From: Vibrio tubiashii
GTDB lineage: Bacteria > Pseudomonadota > Gammaproteobacteria > Enterobacterales > Vibrionaceae
Direction of reading: 5' to 3'
DNA length: 64,000 bases
Assembly: GCF_028551255.1 (NCBI RefSeq)
Contig: NZ_CP117030.1
Coordinates: 496,001-560,000, forward strand
Shown here piece after piece: positions 36,510 to 46,588 of the stretch (positions are counted from its first letter, which is position 1; each line of letters begins with the position of its first letter). The notes under the pieces are model-generated. The model was not told where the DNA came from and did not search any database. It was given only the letters and a program-made list of their open reading frames with translations. A program made the translations under genes and the position numbers.

Positions 36510-38300
36510 TTAACCTCTCAACTGCTTGAGATGATCTAAACATAGGAAATGGGTTGCCAATGGAGCAAGATCTATTTCGATGCTTGCGCCGTTTTCGTCT
36601 ACTTTTAGGTGATATGTTTGCTGATTAAGTTTATCAACGAGAGGATATTGCCCACTGCTTAATTGCCATAACTGTACTAGGTTATCTGGGATAATGAGCT
36701 CGATCAGCTTTGATTGCTTGTCACTAAAATTAGTGGCGATGACGATGGCTTGCTCATCGTCGGAGCGAGCAAACGCATACAGTTTATCCTGCATATCCGC
36801 GAAGTTATCAAAATTGGCGGCGTATAAGTCATGGTACTCACCACATAGGGCTGAATGGTTTAATGTTAGGTTAAGCAGTGTGCTGTAGAAGTTTCTCAGT
36901 TCGAGTTCTGCTGGTGATAGCAGACCACCGTCAAAGCGTCCTTCATTCATCCAACGCTGGTGGGCAGGGACACCAATATAGTCAAAGATTGAAGTTCGTG
37001 ATGGTTGACCAAACCCTGCCATTTCAGTGCCCGCTTCGCCAACTTCCTGACCAAAGTAAATCATGGTTGGTGAGGTGGATAAACATGCCGAGACCAACAT
37101 AGCGGGCTTACCTTTTTCGCCACTGCCTGCAAACTCAGGGGAAGCCAAGCGCTGCTCGTCGTGGTTATCGAGGAAGTGGAGCATATGGTGCTCTATATCG
37201 CGCAGCTCATGCTGTATGCGTCCAATCTCTCTGGTCGAGCCCTTGTCTTGAATCACCTCTTTGAGTGAATCATACAGATCGACTTTGTCGTATAGATAGT
37301 CCATCTTGCCCAACTGAATATAGTCGCGATACAAGTCGGGTTGATAGACCTCCGCCATGAGGAACGCATCTGGATTAACGTGTTTAATCGACGAGTTCAT
37401 AAAGCTCCAAAACTCGACAGGGACCATTTCTGCCATATCGTAACGGAAACCATCGACGCCTTGTTCAAGCCAATACAGGGCGATATCGCGGAACTTAGTC
37501 CAAGAGTCAGGTACTTGCTTATCTGACCAAAACTCAAAGTGTTCATTGGCAGATTTAAATCGGTATTCTTCGGGTAGCGTTGCAAAGTCTTTGCTGCCGT
37601 CGGGTTTTACCCCATAGCTAACTTTTACCGTTTCATACCAATCATCATGATTAGGTTTAGCAAGGCGCGACCCATTGCCTGTCCACTTTGCAGGAAACTC
37701 ATGATATGGCTCGTCAAGGTCTGGATGTTTTTCACCACCAAGTGGCGGCTCCTCAAGCAGAGTATCGGGCAACTCAAACGCTTGATTGGGAATATAGTAG
37801 AAGTTGTTATCTTTGGCGTAAGCAAGGCTAGTGTCATCATGGGCACCAAAATCGCTGACGCCTTTTGGGTTGTTCAGCCCCTTGTAAACGCGTGCAACAT
37901 GGTTGGGCACGATGTCGATGATGACCTTCATGCCCGCGTTATGCGTTCTTTCAATCAGCGCTGCAAACTCCTGGTTGCGCTCGCTAGGGTTGTCGGCTAA
38001 ATCGGGATTGACCGAGTAGTAATCTTTGACTGCGTAAGGTGACCCAGCACGCCCTTTGACCACGCTTGGGTGATCATTGCTAATACCTATCTCACTGTAG
38101 TCACCAATAACAGCATGGTGGGGAACGCCCGTATACCAGATATGCGTGATACCGAGCTTTTTAATCTCCAATAATGCCTTATCAGTCAAATCGCTGAATT
38201 TCCCGACGCCATTTTGTTCAATCGTTCCCCATGGAATATTGGTTTGATTGGTGTTGCCAAATAGCCGAGTGAAGACTTGATAGATATTGAGTTTTTTCAT
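36510..38300 (-). CDS. Alpha-amylase family (GH13) glycosidase
   Basis: 596 aa. A GH13 TIM barrel with the four family regions: DIVPNH, DGFRYDMAEM (nucleophile Asp), AEVYQP (acid/base Glu) and FLDNHDEQR. There is no signal peptide (MKKLNIYQVFTRLFG), so it acts in the cytoplasm on imported maltodextrins. It is next to malZ (1-base gap) with the malE remnant beyond, so it belongs to a maltodextrin regulon. The product specificity (amylase, cyclomaltodextrinase or other) is not fixed by the motifs. Confidence 0.92.
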   Translation of the reverse strand: MKKLNIYQVFTRLFGNTNQTNIPWGTIEQNGVGKFSDLTDKALLEIKKLGITHIWYTGVPHHAVIGDYSEIGISNDHPSVVKGRAGSPYAVKDYYSVNPDLADNPSERNQEFAALIERTHNAGMKVIIDIVPNHVARVYKGLNNPKGVSDFGAHDDTSLAYAKDNNFYYIPNQAFELPDTLLEEPPLGGEKHPDLDEPYHEFPAKWTGNGSRLAKPNHDDWYETVKVSYGVKPDGSKDFATLPEEYRFKSANEHFEFWSDKQVPDSWTKFRDIALYWLEQGVDGFRYDMAEMVPVEFWSFMNSSIKHVNPDAFLMAEVYQPDLYRDYIQLGKMDYLYDKVDLYDSLKEVIQDKGSTREIGRIQHELRDIEHHMLHFLDNHDEQRLASPEFAGSGEKGKPAMLVSACLSTSPTMIYFGQEVGEAGTEMAGFGQPSRTSIFDYIGVPAHQRWMNEGRFDGGLLSPAELELRNFYSTLLNLTLNHSALCGEYHDLYAANFDNFADMQDKLYAFARSDDEQAIVIATNFSDKQSKLIELIIPDNLVQLWQLSSGQYPLVDKLNQQTYHLKVDENGASIEIDLAPLATHFLCLDHLKQLRG

Positions 38301-38733
38301 TGTGTAGGGTAGCCAATTGTTGTTTTGTCTCAGGCTAAAACAAGCGAGGGAGAGTCAACTCATCCCTTTTAAAACTATAGGGGGCGTAGAAAAGGAAAGT
38401 GTGATTTTCGTTATAATATTGGTTGGTCTCTTACTTAAAGAGATTATCTATACAAGGGTTAATATTGATAAGCCATATTTTGTGGAAGGCGATATTATCC
38501 CTGCCTTTGTTTCAGTTAAATAAGTTAGTAATAGAGGTGAAAAATTGGGAAAAGCTCACAGAAATGGCATAAATGCGAGCTTTGATTCTGTGCAGTAGCT
38601 TTAGTTTTTGTCTTATATATCAAAGTGTAATGTTTGGTTAAGTAGTCTTTTCTGGTACGAAAGTTCACTTTGACACTTGGAGGAGGTTTCCTAAGCTTTA
38701 TTTGAGTAAAACGTCAGAGGAAAGGAGAACACA
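38301..38733. promoter_or_regulatory. Intergenic region with possible MalT box
   Basis: 433 bases between divergent starts. On the minus strand at 38358-38367, AGGGATGAGT matches the MalT box GGGGATGAGG at 8 of 10 positions, about 60 bases before the amylase start. This is suggestive only. A 68-codon frame at 38317-38523 is not convincing. On the plus side, AAGGAGG-like sequence precedes the 64-aa gene at 38734. Nothing else is recognised. Confidence 0.35.
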
Positions 38734-38928
38734 ATGGCGAAATTCCAACAGGACATCCCTAATCGCGTCACCGTATACCATGATGATATTGACCAAGAAA
38801 AAGCGTTAAAGAATGCGATGCTTCCTGAAAAACCAAGATACTTTAACGGCTCACCCACCTACGAAGCATCAAGCGTTGATGAATTCAAAACCAAGCTCAG
38901 TCAAATTGGCATGTCGCTCGACGTGTAA
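38734..38928 (+). CDS. Small conserved-looking hypothetical protein
   Basis: 64 aa, not recognised. The protein is charged and soluble: MAKFQQDIPNRVTVYHDDID and a C-terminal DEFKTKLSQIGMSL helix. The SD GAGGAAAGGAG is strong and a good terminator follows within 20 bases, so it is a real stand-alone gene. Its small size, strong signals and lone transcription suggest a well-expressed housekeeping or stress peptide, but this is inference. Confidence 0.75.
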   Translation: MAKFQQDIPNRVTVYHDDIDQEKALKNAMLPEKPRYFNGSPTYEASSVDEFKTKLSQIGMSLDV

Positions 38929-38945
38929 CAACAAGTAGAATCACC

Positions 38946-38970
38946 AAGGCAGCCCCAATGGCTGCCTTTT
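38946..38970. terminator. Terminator between the 64-aa gene and dgcA
   Basis: AAGGCAGCC and GGCTGCCTT form a 9-bp stem around CCAAT, followed by TTCGTTG. It lies between convergent genes and can serve both. Confidence 0.92.
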
Positions 38971-38976
38971 CGTTGT

Positions 38977-39954
38977 TTACAATAAATGCAATTTACCATC
39001 ACTGTATATCAACCCATTCTCCACATCTTGCCCCAGCAAAACAGGGCCATCTAGGTCGACGATTTCTACACGAGTCGCGATTGGCAATGCCGCTTTCATG
39101 GCTAAGGACGTGCCTAACATGCAGCCAACCATGACTCCAAAGCCAAGCGAGCGCGCTTGAGCTTCAAGTGCAAACGCTTCGGTGAGCCCGCCAGTTTTAT
39201 CTAGCTTGATGTTGACCATTTCATAACAGCCTTTTAGTGAAAAGAGGTCTTGTTTGGTATGGCAGCTCTCGTCAGCGCAAAGCGGTATTGGATGATCAAT
39301 GCCTTGCAATAACTCATCTTGACCCGCAGGAACAGGTTGCTCAATCATCGCGATATCATAGTGAGCGAGGCTATGGAACAGCGATTCTAACTCCATATCC
39401 TGCCAAGCTTCATTGGCATCAAGAATGATTTTGCAATTTGGCGCGGCTTGTCTTACTGCTTCAACTCTGTTTTCTATGTCTGATTCATCAAGTTTGACCT
39501 TGAGTAAAGTTGCCCCTTGTTGGGCATATTGGCGCGCTTGCTCTCCCATGGCTTCTGCACTGCCTATCGATACCGTCATTGCCGTTTCTATATCAGGGTT
39601 AACGTCGAAGTAAGGTGCGGGAAAGCCGAGTTCATCCATATCGCTTATTAGTGCCCACAATGCGCAGTCCAAGGCATTACGCGCTGCACCCGCAGGGAAG
39701 TTTTGCAATTGCAGCTTGGCTTGTACTGGGGTTAAGTGCTTCAGATTCACTTGCCAAGTTTCGATTTGCTCTAGGACAGATTCAACACTTTCGTTATAAC
39801 GTGGGTAAGGAGTGCATTCACCGACTCCTTGCCAGTTCCCTAAGCGAATAGTCACTCTAACGACGTTACAGTGAGTTCGGGCACCACGAGAAATAACAAA
39901 CGGAGTGGCAAGCTTAATTGAGTGAGCTTTGGCTTCAATGCGCATCTTAGCCAC
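38977..39954 (-). CDS. dgcA: Enolase-superfamily epimerase/racemase, DgcA-like
   Basis: 325 aa of the dipeptide-epimerase branch of the enolase superfamily (related to L-Ala-D/L-Glu epimerase YcjG). Lys of the KxK motif lies in LLKVKLDES, metal-ligand Asp in ILDANEAW, Glu in IEQPVPAG and Asp in CADESCH. It is adjacent to a DUF1611 gene and a LysR gene. In marine bacteria such a trio has been described as dgcA-dgcN-dgcR for D-glutamate breakdown, with DgcA acting as N-acetyl-D-glutamate racemase. Murein dipeptide epimerase remains an alternative. Confidence 0.82.
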   Translation of the reverse strand: MAKMRIEAKAHSIKLATPFVISRGARTHCNVVRVTIRLGNWQGVGECTPYPRYNESVESVLEQIETWQVNLKHLTPVQAKLQLQNFPAGAARNALDCALWALISDMDELGFPAPYFDVNPDIETAMTVSIGSAEAMGEQARQYAQQGATLLKVKLDESDIENRVEAVRQAAPNCKIILDANEAWQDMELESLFHSLAHYDIAMIEQPVPAGQDELLQGIDHPIPLCADESCHTKQDLFSLKGCYEMVNIKLDKTGGLTEAFALEAQARSLGFGVMVGCMLGTSLAMKAALPIATRVEIVDLDGPVLLGQDVENGLIYSDGKLHLL

Positions 39955-39956
39955 CT

Positions 39957-40961
39957 TTAAAGCTGAGCAATATGTTGAGCAATAGAATCAATACCAAAGC
40001 GAACCGGGTCTGTCACAGGTACCTTGAATTGCTCTTGCCAATCGGCGCATAAAGCGCGCGCTTCCTCTTCACTGATTGCTGAGGTGTTTAAGCTTATGCC
40101 AACAATCTGAACATTGGGGTTAGTGAGCTTCGCAGCGGCTAAGTTGGCTGACAGTGTCTCTTCGATTGAAGGGACAGGGCAATGAGGTAGATGGCGAATA
40201 TGCGCTCGTCCGATTTCGTGACAAAGCACCAGAGCGTCTGCCTGAGCGCCATGAAGTAACCCGAGACTAACGCCAGCAAAAGAAGGGTTAAAAAGCGAGC
40301 CTTGGCCTTCGATAATATCCCACTCATGATCTGTAAAGTCAGGACTAATCGCTTCTACTGCACCTGAAATAAAATCTGCTACTACGGCATCGACTGAAAT
40401 ACCCGAACCCTCAATCAAAATGCCCGTTTGCCCAGTGGCCTTAAATCGCGCATCTACGGAGTACTTTTTGAGAGCCCTTTCAAGTGCTAGGGCAGTAAAC
40501 ATTTTGCCAACTGAGCAATCGGTGCCGATGGTTAAAAGGCGCTTACCGAGACGTTTCTTACCATTCCCGACTGCAAGTGACTGATCAAAGTGGCGTACAT
40601 CGTGAAGTTGGCATCTGCCTTGTTCTTGGAGCAACTTTAACTGAGGAATATCGGATAGGCGGCTATGCATTCCAGACGCAATGTTGAAGCCCATTTCAGC
40701 TGCTTGAATTAACGTCTGTTGCCAACTCTTTGGGATAACGCCACCTGCATTGGCGGTGCCTATAACTAGGGTTTTGACGCCTTGCTCTTTCGCTTGTTGC
40801 AAGGATAACTCAGGTAAATCTAATGACACGGCTTCTTCGTTCAGCCTCAGTTGCCCCTTACAGGTTTCTGGGCGCCACAGGGCAATGCCACGGGCTGTTT
40901 TGGCTGCGATTGGATCAGTAACATCGCCAAGAAAGAGAAGGTAAGGTTGAGCAATTGACAT
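39957..40961 (-). CDS. dgcN: DUF1611 protein, DgcN-like N-acetyltransferase
   Basis: 334 aa. The P-loop-like segment TIGTDCSVGKMFTALALERAL (about residue 145; motif GTDCSVGKM) and FKATGQTGILI identify the DUF1611 family. A member, DgcN, has been reported to N-acetylate D-glutamate. The start at 40961 (MSIAQPYLL) has AAGGA at a better distance than the ATG at 40967. It is followed two bases later by dgcA, so they are co-transcribed. The pathway would feed D-amino acids from peptidoglycan into L-glutamate. Confidence 0.8.
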   Translation of the reverse strand: MSIAQPYLLFLGDVTDPIAAKTARGIALWRPETCKGQLRLNEEAVSLDLPELSLQQAKEQGVKTLVIGTANAGGVIPKSWQQTLIQAAEMGFNIASGMHSRLSDIPQLKLLQEQGRCQLHDVRHFDQSLAVGNGKKRLGKRLLTIGTDCSVGKMFTALALERALKKYSVDARFKATGQTGILIEGSGISVDAVVADFISGAVEAISPDFTDHEWDIIEGQGSLFNPSFAGVSLGLLHGAQADALVLCHEIGRAHIRHLPHCPVPSIEETLSANLAAAKLTNPNVQIVGISLNTSAISEEEARALCADWQEQFKVPVTDPVRFGIDSIAQHIAQL

Positions 40962-41057
40962 AAGCATCCTTGTTATTGATTGTTTGCAATAACAAGACTT
41001 TATCTAGGTGCAGAATTTGTTTCGAATGCTTATCTATTTGTTGGATATAACGTTAGG

Positions 41058-41924
41058 TTATAGGCTGGCGTCAAGCTGTTCCACAAACCACTTGGCCGCG
41101 ATCGATAATGGGTAGTGCTCTGCATGAAGTAGAGAAACAGAGACTCTAATGGCAGGTTCGAGCTGAGCGGTTTGCACCTTGTTCTGATAATGCTGCGCTG
41201 TCCATGGGTCTACGACCGCGTTACAGTTTCCATAAGTGACAAGCTCTGCGGCGGCGCTGTAGCTTCTTACTGAAATTTTAGAATGATAGCTGGCGTCTAC
41301 CGCATGAATAGCTTGGTGAAGTCGCAACCCTAATGGATCGCGCGTATCTAGCCCAACTAAGGGGTATTCATTCTCTATAAGTTCTGAAAGTGAATAGCTA
41401 GCTTGAGCAGAACTCTTCAGTGGCGTTAATACCGTCATCTCTTCGTTTAGTAGCTCGCGCCTTACGATTGCTGGTGGCGTTTCGTCACCAAACCCAATCG
41501 CTAAATCTAGCTCATTTTTGATCAAAACATCGCATAACTCGTCGCGGTTACCAGTAGAAATTTCAACGGTATAATCGGTTTCGCGGCAAATTTTATCTAC
41601 GATGGGGGCAAGTAAGATGGTAGCAAGAATCGGCGGAGCGCCAATCGTCAGGTGTTTTTCTCCTGCTTTGATTTTGTTGGTCAGGTTTCTAAATTGTCCT
41701 AGCTGTTGATAAACCTTTTCTGCTTCAGGTAACAGCAACTTGGCCTCTTTAGTTGGGATCAAACGCCCTTTAACGCGTTCAAATAGGGCAAAACCTAACT
41801 GCTGTTCGGTGTGAGATAAAACGCGGGTGACATTGGGTTGGGAAACAAAAAGCTGTTTTGCTGCGCCGGAAACAGTGCCTGTTTTCATTACTGCATAAAA
41901 CACTTCAAGCTGTCTTAAATTCAC
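41058..41924 (-). CDS. LysR-family regulator, DgcR-like
   Basis: 288 aa. The N-terminal HTH (MNLRQLEVFYAVMKTGTVSG, then AAKQLFVSQPNVTRVL) and a C-terminal effector domain are typical LysR type. It lies just upstream of dgcN on the same strand, with 96 bases between, and probably controls the D-glutamate genes. The effector is presumably D-glutamate or a derivative; this rests on gene context. Confidence 0.85.
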   Translation of the reverse strand: MNLRQLEVFYAVMKTGTVSGAAKQLFVSQPNVTRVLSHTEQQLGFALFERVKGRLIPTKEAKLLLPEAEKVYQQLGQFRNLTNKIKAGEKHLTIGAPPILATILLAPIVDKICRETDYTVEISTGNRDELCDVLIKNELDLAIGFGDETPPAIVRRELLNEEMTVLTPLKSSAQASYSLSELIENEYPLVGLDTRDPLGLRLHQAIHAVDASYHSKISVRSYSAAAELVTYGNCNAVVDPWTAQHYQNKVQTAQLEPAIRVSVSLLHAEHYPLSIAAKWFVEQLDASL

Positions 41925-42080
41925 CGCTGACGATCCCTTCGCTCATTTATCCTTCAATCACTTTAAATGAATTTAGGTATTTAAAAAAGAAGCCTTTTTC
42001 GCTATTGACCTGTCTACTAGTGTAGGTTTTACTATCCGGCTCGCCAAAATAAGGCTAAACAGTGAAGAGGTGCTGCCACT

Positions 42081-43433
42081 ATGTTTATTGGATTTGATTA
42101 TGGAACCGCGAATTGCTCAGTTGCAACGCTAGTCGATGGACAGGTGAAACAGATTCCTTTGGTTGGAGAGGATTTTTATATACCGTCAACCTTGTGTGCT
42201 CCAACGTCAGAAGTGGTGTCGGAATACCTATTTAGAATCCTAGGAATTAAGCCCTCTGATGCAGCCGGAGAACAGATGCTTCGTCGTGCGATTAAACTCA
42301 ATGCCGAAGAAGGCCTGGATGTGCGCAGTGATGATGTTAAGTTTGGCCATGAAGCGCTCAACCTCTATTTAGAAGACCCTCAAGACGTTTACTACGTTAA
42401 ATCGCCCAAATCGTTTTTAGGTGCAATGGGGCTGCGCGATATGCAGTTGTCATTTTTTGAGGATCTGGTGTGTGCCATGATGGCGAACATTCGCCAACGA
42501 ACGGAGGCGGTTCTAGAGCAAGAGGTGACCCAAACCGTGATTGGTCGCCCGGTGAACTTTCTTGGTCGAGGTGGAGAAGAGTCTAACATTCAAGCCGAAG
42601 GTATCTTACGTCGTGCCGCTTTAAGGGCGGGCTTCAAAGATGTCGAGTTTCAGTTTGAACCTGTTGCCGCTGGGTTGGATTATGAAGCCTCATTAGAACA
42701 GGATAAAAATGTCTTGGTTGTCGATATTGGTGGTGGTACTACAGACTGCTCGTTCTTACGCATGGGGCCAACATGGGCGGGAAAACAAGATCGTAGGGAT
42801 TCACTGTTAGCCCACTCTGGTCAAATGGTAGGTGGTAACGATCTAGATATTTTTACCGCGTTTAAGCAGTTTATGCCTGAGTTTGGTATGGGAACGCAAA
42901 ATCTAGCAGGGTTAGAAGTGCCGACTACCCAATTTTGGAATCCTATTGCCATTAATGATGTTCAAGCACAGCGTAAGTTCTATGGTCATGATAATCGAAA
43001 ACAGTTGCAACTACTGATTAAGGAAGCGCAGAACCCAGAAAAACTACGCCGACTATTCGAACTATATCAGGGCACACTGGGATATGCCGTCATCAGAGAA
43101 GCCGAGCAGACCAAAATTGCGTTGGGTGATGAAGAAAACTATCAAGCGCAAATTCAGTTGATTAATGAGTTGGTCTCTATTCCTGTCTTAAAATCGGATA
43201 TGGAAGAGGCTATTTCAGTTCCGACTGAGAAGATTAAAGCGTTAGTCAAAGAAGCGATTAATCAAAGCGGCATTCAGCCCGATGTGGTCTATATGACAGG
43301 AGGCTCTGCTCGCTCACCGATCTTAAGAGGCGCAGTGAATGCGATATTGCCATCTACCCCTATTGTTAGCGGTAACTATTTTGGTTCAGTGACGGCTGGG
43401 CTAGCACGTTGGGCAAGCATTATCTATACGTAA
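42081..43433 (+). CDS. yegD: YegD-like Hsp70-family chaperone
   Basis: 450 aa, the same length as E. coli YegD. It has an actin-like ATPase domain with FIGFDYGTANCSVA at the start, the phosphate-2 motif VVDIGGGTTDCS (about residue 214) and VYMTGGSARSPILRG (adenosine site, about residue 403). It lacks the Hsp70 substrate-binding domain, so the client mechanism is unknown. It is divergent from the LysR gene and transcribed alone. Confidence 0.92.
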   Translation: MFIGFDYGTANCSVATLVDGQVKQIPLVGEDFYIPSTLCAPTSEVVSEYLFRILGIKPSDAAGEQMLRRAIKLNAEEGLDVRSDDVKFGHEALNLYLEDPQDVYYVKSPKSFLGAMGLRDMQLSFFEDLVCAMMANIRQRTEAVLEQEVTQTVIGRPVNFLGRGGEESNIQAEGILRRAALRAGFKDVEFQFEPVAAGLDYEASLEQDKNVLVVDIGGGTTDCSFLRMGPTWAGKQDRRDSLLAHSGQMVGGNDLDIFTAFKQFMPEFGMGTQNLAGLEVPTTQFWNPIAINDVQAQRKFYGHDNRKQLQLLIKEAQNPEKLRRLFELYQGTLGYAVIREAEQTKIALGDEENYQAQIQLINELVSIPVLKSDMEEAISVPTEKIKALVKEAINQSGIQPDVVYMTGGSARSPILRGAVNAILPSTPIVSGNYFGSVTAGLARWASIIYT

Positions 43434-43654
43434 CTCACAGATTTATAACATGTATTTGCATATAGAGAGATCACAGTTTTGCTTGTTATTTATGTCTCAT
43501 AATTGATTAACCTATTAGTAATTGAATTATTGCACCTAAGTTCTGGATTTTTGTCACAGAAATACCACAATTTAATTATATATTTAACATTGGCACTAAG
43601 TTTCACGTATTAGAAGCCACACATAAATAATGATTAAAATAAGGAATTGCTGTA

Positions 43655-45565
43655 ATGAGGAATTTAGGTTTTAGAAGACTCTTACTTATCTCCATCATTG
43701 CTTTGGTTGTTTTTTCGGTCTCTATTTCAAGCTATGTTGCTTACGTTGAACAGAAAGAAACGCTGGTCGATTTAATTACGAGTAGTAACCAAGGGTATGT
43801 GGAAAGTGAAGCCGAGCAGATAGAGAATAAACTGAATGAGAAGGTGGCGGGTTTAGATAAACTCGGTAAACAATTCGAAAATGCACCTATTACCGGTACT
43901 GAACAGGACTTTATCAATCTCACTCACCTTATCGCTGGTGGAATGAATTTGAACAGTTCCGTCGTCGCGTTTACCAATGGTGACGCATACTGGAACCAAA
44001 CGGCAAAGACTTGGCCAAATCATAAATACAACGGCGACGTGACAACCAGAAGTTGGTATCAGCTCGGACGCCAAAGCAGTTCAGCAGCGATGACAGAGCC
44101 ATATTTGAGTAGCGATGGCGATACCTACTGGGTTTCGATTGTGCGTAAGACCATGAGTGGTATGATTTCGGTCGATATGCAGCTCGGCTTCCTAAACGAA
44201 ATTGTAAAAAACGCCAATGAGATCCCCGGTGCCGTTGCCATGATCATTAACCATGACAATACGGTTTTGGCTTCTTCGGTTAAAGAAGTTGTTGCTGGGG
44301 AGAAGGCTGAGAAATACCCATGGCTTAGTGATGTCGCGAAACGAACCGTGGGCGTAAAGGAAGTAGTCTATGACGGGTTTATGGGTGACAAAGAGAAGCT
44401 TTTCTTCTCTCACCAAATCAACATCGCGGGCAACAGTTGGTACTTTGTTATTGGGCTAGAAAAAAGTGTCGTATTTGCTGATTTAGCCGCTGCTCGCCAA
44501 AGTGCAATCGTCACTGCAGCGATTGCGACGATCATTAGTGTGGTTTTATCTCTGTTGATAATGAATGTTCTCTATCGCCCAATCCTGATTCTCAAAGAGA
44601 CCATTGTTAGCCTAAGCCAAGGGGATGGAGATTTAACGCAACGCATTGAAGTGAAGACCAATGACGATCTTGGACAGATTTCCGAGGGGGTCAATGCCTT
44701 TATTAACAACTTACAAAGCATGATGTTAGAAATTCGAGAGGTCACGGATCACCTGAATGAAAACGTTGATCGAATGAAAGATCAAAGCCAGCGTAATAGC
44801 GTCATTCTTCAAAACCATGTGCAAGAAACCGAGCAAGTCGTGACGGCAATTGAAGAGATGAACTCAACCGCAGAATCAATGGCGACGGATGCAGCAAACA
44901 CTGCTCAGCTCACGCATAAAGCAAGTGAAGCGAGTGCGACATCAAAGAATACCGTCACACTGGCGCAAAACAATGTTCAGGACTTGGTTGATGATGTCAG
45001 TACGGCTTCTGAAAATGTAAATAACATGGCATCAGAAACCGATGGAATTAACACAATATTGGGCGTGATTGGTGATATCGCAGAGCAAACCAACTTGTTA
45101 GCGCTAAACGCTGCAATAGAGGCTGCCCGTGCAGGTGAGCAAGGTCGAGGCTTTGCGGTTGTTGCTGATGAGGTACGTAACCTAGCGAGCCGCACTAAAA
45201 CCAGTACTGAAGAAATTGAAGCGGCGCTAGGAAGTCTGCTACGTGGTAGCCAGTCTGTTGTAGATTCGATGGACTCGACCAAACAGAAATGTGCACAAAC
45301 TGCTGAAGGTGCAGGTGAGGTAGCAGAGAGCTTAGATGTAATGACTCAATTCGTTACCGATATCAATGACTTGAGCACTCAAATTGCAACGGCGGCTGAA
45401 GAGCAAAGTAGCGTGACTCAAGAGTTGAGCCGCAATATGTCAGCGATTAATGACATAGTTGGTGAGTTGGACAGTAATGGCCAACAGGCTCTTGAGGAAG
45501 CTCAGAATATCTCTGATATGAACCAGAAATTAACTGGAATAGTGGGTCGATTTAAACTCGATTAA
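43655..45565 (+). CDS. Methyl-accepting chemotaxis protein with Cache sensor
   Basis: 636 aa. It has an N-terminal membrane segment (about residues 8-30), a periplasmic dCache-type domain (about 35-275), a second membrane segment (about 283-305) and a HAMP domain containing [12 protein letters not shown]. The cytoplasmic signalling hairpin includes [20 protein letters not shown] (the conserved tip) and [14 protein letters not shown]. The Cache motif [16 protein letters not shown] suggests sensing of a small organic molecule, identity unknown. It is transcribed alone and ends at a shared terminator. Confidence 0.95.
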   Translation: MRNLGFRRLLLISIIALVVFSVSISSYVAYVEQKETLVDLITSSNQGYVESEAEQIENKLNEKVAGLDKLGKQFENAPITGTEQDFINLTHLIAGGMNLNSSVVAFTNGDAYWNQTAKTWPNHKYNGDVTTRSWYQLGRQSSSAAMTEPYLSSDGDTYWVSIVRKTMSGMISVDMQLGFLNEIVKNANEIPGAVAMIINHDNTVLASSVKEVVAGEKAEKYPWLSDVAKRTVGVKEVVYDGFMGDKEKLFFSHQINIAGNSWYFVIGLEKSVVFADLAAARQSAIVTAAIATIISVVLSLLIMNVLYRPILILKETIVSLSQGDGDLTQRIEVKTNDDLGQISEGVNAFINNLQSMMLEIREVTDHLNENVDRMKDQSQRNSVILQNHVQETEQVVTAIEEMNSTAESMATDAANTAQLTHKASEASATSKNTVTLAQNNVQDLVDDVSTASENVNNMASETDGINTILGVIGDIAEQTNLLALNAAIEAARAGEQGRGFAVVADEVRNLASRTKTSTEEIEAALGSLLRGSQSVVDSMDSTKQKCAQTAEGAGEVAESLDVMTQFVTDINDLSTQIATAAEEQSSVTQELSRNMSAINDIVGELDSNGQQALEEAQNISDMNQKLTGIVGRFKLD

Positions 45566-45572
45566 TAACAAA

Positions 45573-45600
45573 AAGAGGCACTGTAAAGTGCCTCTTCTCT
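45573..45600. terminator. Terminator between the MCP and XRE-regulator genes
   Basis: AGAGGCACT (45574-45582) and AGTGCCTCT (45587-45595) form a 9-bp stem with a GTAA loop. A-run upstream and TTCTCT downstream let it act for both convergent genes. Confidence 0.92.
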
Positions 45601-45615
45601 ATCCGTTGCTTGAGC

Positions 45616-46257
45616 TTAACGACGCGCCCAAACACCCCAACGAACCACACCAATAACTTCAATTTCACTTTCGTCAATCGTATTGATAGGGTTGCGATCT
45701 GTATCTTCACCGTACCATACGTGAACTTTGTCAGCGATCTTAACCAAGGTGAAAAAGTCTGGAGTCGGGTTATTACCGATACGCGCGAGGACAATATCAT
45801 CGTTCGCCCACTCTTTCTCTTTAGTGATAAGAGCATAGCAGCTCCAATTTCTGGACATAGCGCCTGTTACTGGGTAGATGACACCGAAGCAATCGGCATA
45901 TTCTTTTGCGACAGGCATTGTGTCTACAGGAGTCGCGTCTGCGGTAGTTAGATGTTTATGCACATCTGTACGCTTATAGATATTGATGGTCGCTGCTTCT
46001 GAATCAGATAACAGGTTGATTGTTTCTTTATCTGTTGATTTGTCACCTATACCAAAGCATAGCCAGTGTGGTTCGACTTCAAGAAAGCGAGCGATATCAG
46101 AAAGTTCTTCTAGACTTGGATAGGTGCGGTTACTTGATTTTGATAGATAGCGACCAATTGTTGCCTTACCTTTACCTATGCCTTGTGCCAGTGACGCGTT
46201 GTTCTCTCCACGCTCTTTCAAAAGAGCAATGATTCTGTCTTGGTAATTATCTTGCAT
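45616..46257 (-). CDS. XRE-type regulator with repressor-like C-terminal domain
   Basis: 213 aa. The N-terminal HTH (residues about 4-65: NASLAQGIGKGKATIGRYLS) is CI/XRE-like. The C-terminal half has the look of a phage-repressor/LexA-type beta domain (YALITKEKEWANDDIVLARI, EIEVIGVVRWGVWARR). The Ser of a self-cleavage dyad cannot be placed with confidence. The start at 46257 (MQDNYQDRI) gives the usual N-terminus; the 32-codon upstream extension does not resemble the family. No phage genes are near. Its target is unknown; divergent from a CDF transporter with 331 bases between starts. Confidence 0.82.
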   Translation of the reverse strand: MQDNYQDRIIALLKERGENNASLAQGIGKGKATIGRYLSKSSNRTYPSLEELSDIARFLEVEPHWLCFGIGDKSTDKETINLLSDSEAATINIYKRTDVHKHLTTADATPVDTMPVAKEYADCFGVIYPVTGAMSRNWSCYALITKEKEWANDDIVLARIGNNPTPDFFTLVKIADKVHVWYGEDTDRNPINTIDESEIEVIGVVRWGVWARR

Positions 46258-46588
46258 CGATGGAAACCTTAACGGGTAAGTATTCTTCTCAAATATGAAA
46301 CTACAGGAAAATATATGCTCTTTTTGAAAACCATGCAAGTCGTGATCTCTCAAATTTCCCGAGCAAGTTTCTGATTTGGGTGGATAATAATCAATAAATT
46401 GTATTTATTTCAAAAATGATTAACAGATTCTGCAACATACTAGTAGATAAGAGGTTATCAAAGTTTTGATTAAGGACAGCTGGCTTGTCCTAGAGAGGTT
46501 TTGTGTATTGCGGGTCGTGCAAGCCGTTATTAGAATGTCACTCTTTGGTTAACACACTAGACGAGTCGTTGTGGAAAAGGACAGTGGA
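46258..46588. other. Intergenic region between divergent XRE and CDF genes
   Basis: 331 bases holding both promoters. I see no clear operator palindrome or small gene. AAAAGGA before the ATG at 46589 is the CDF SD. Confidence 0.4.

Noticed and set aside
38317..38523. 68-codon plus-strand frame upstream of the amylase gene
   Set aside because: No good SD, composition unlike neighbours, and it lies in the likely amylase promoter region.
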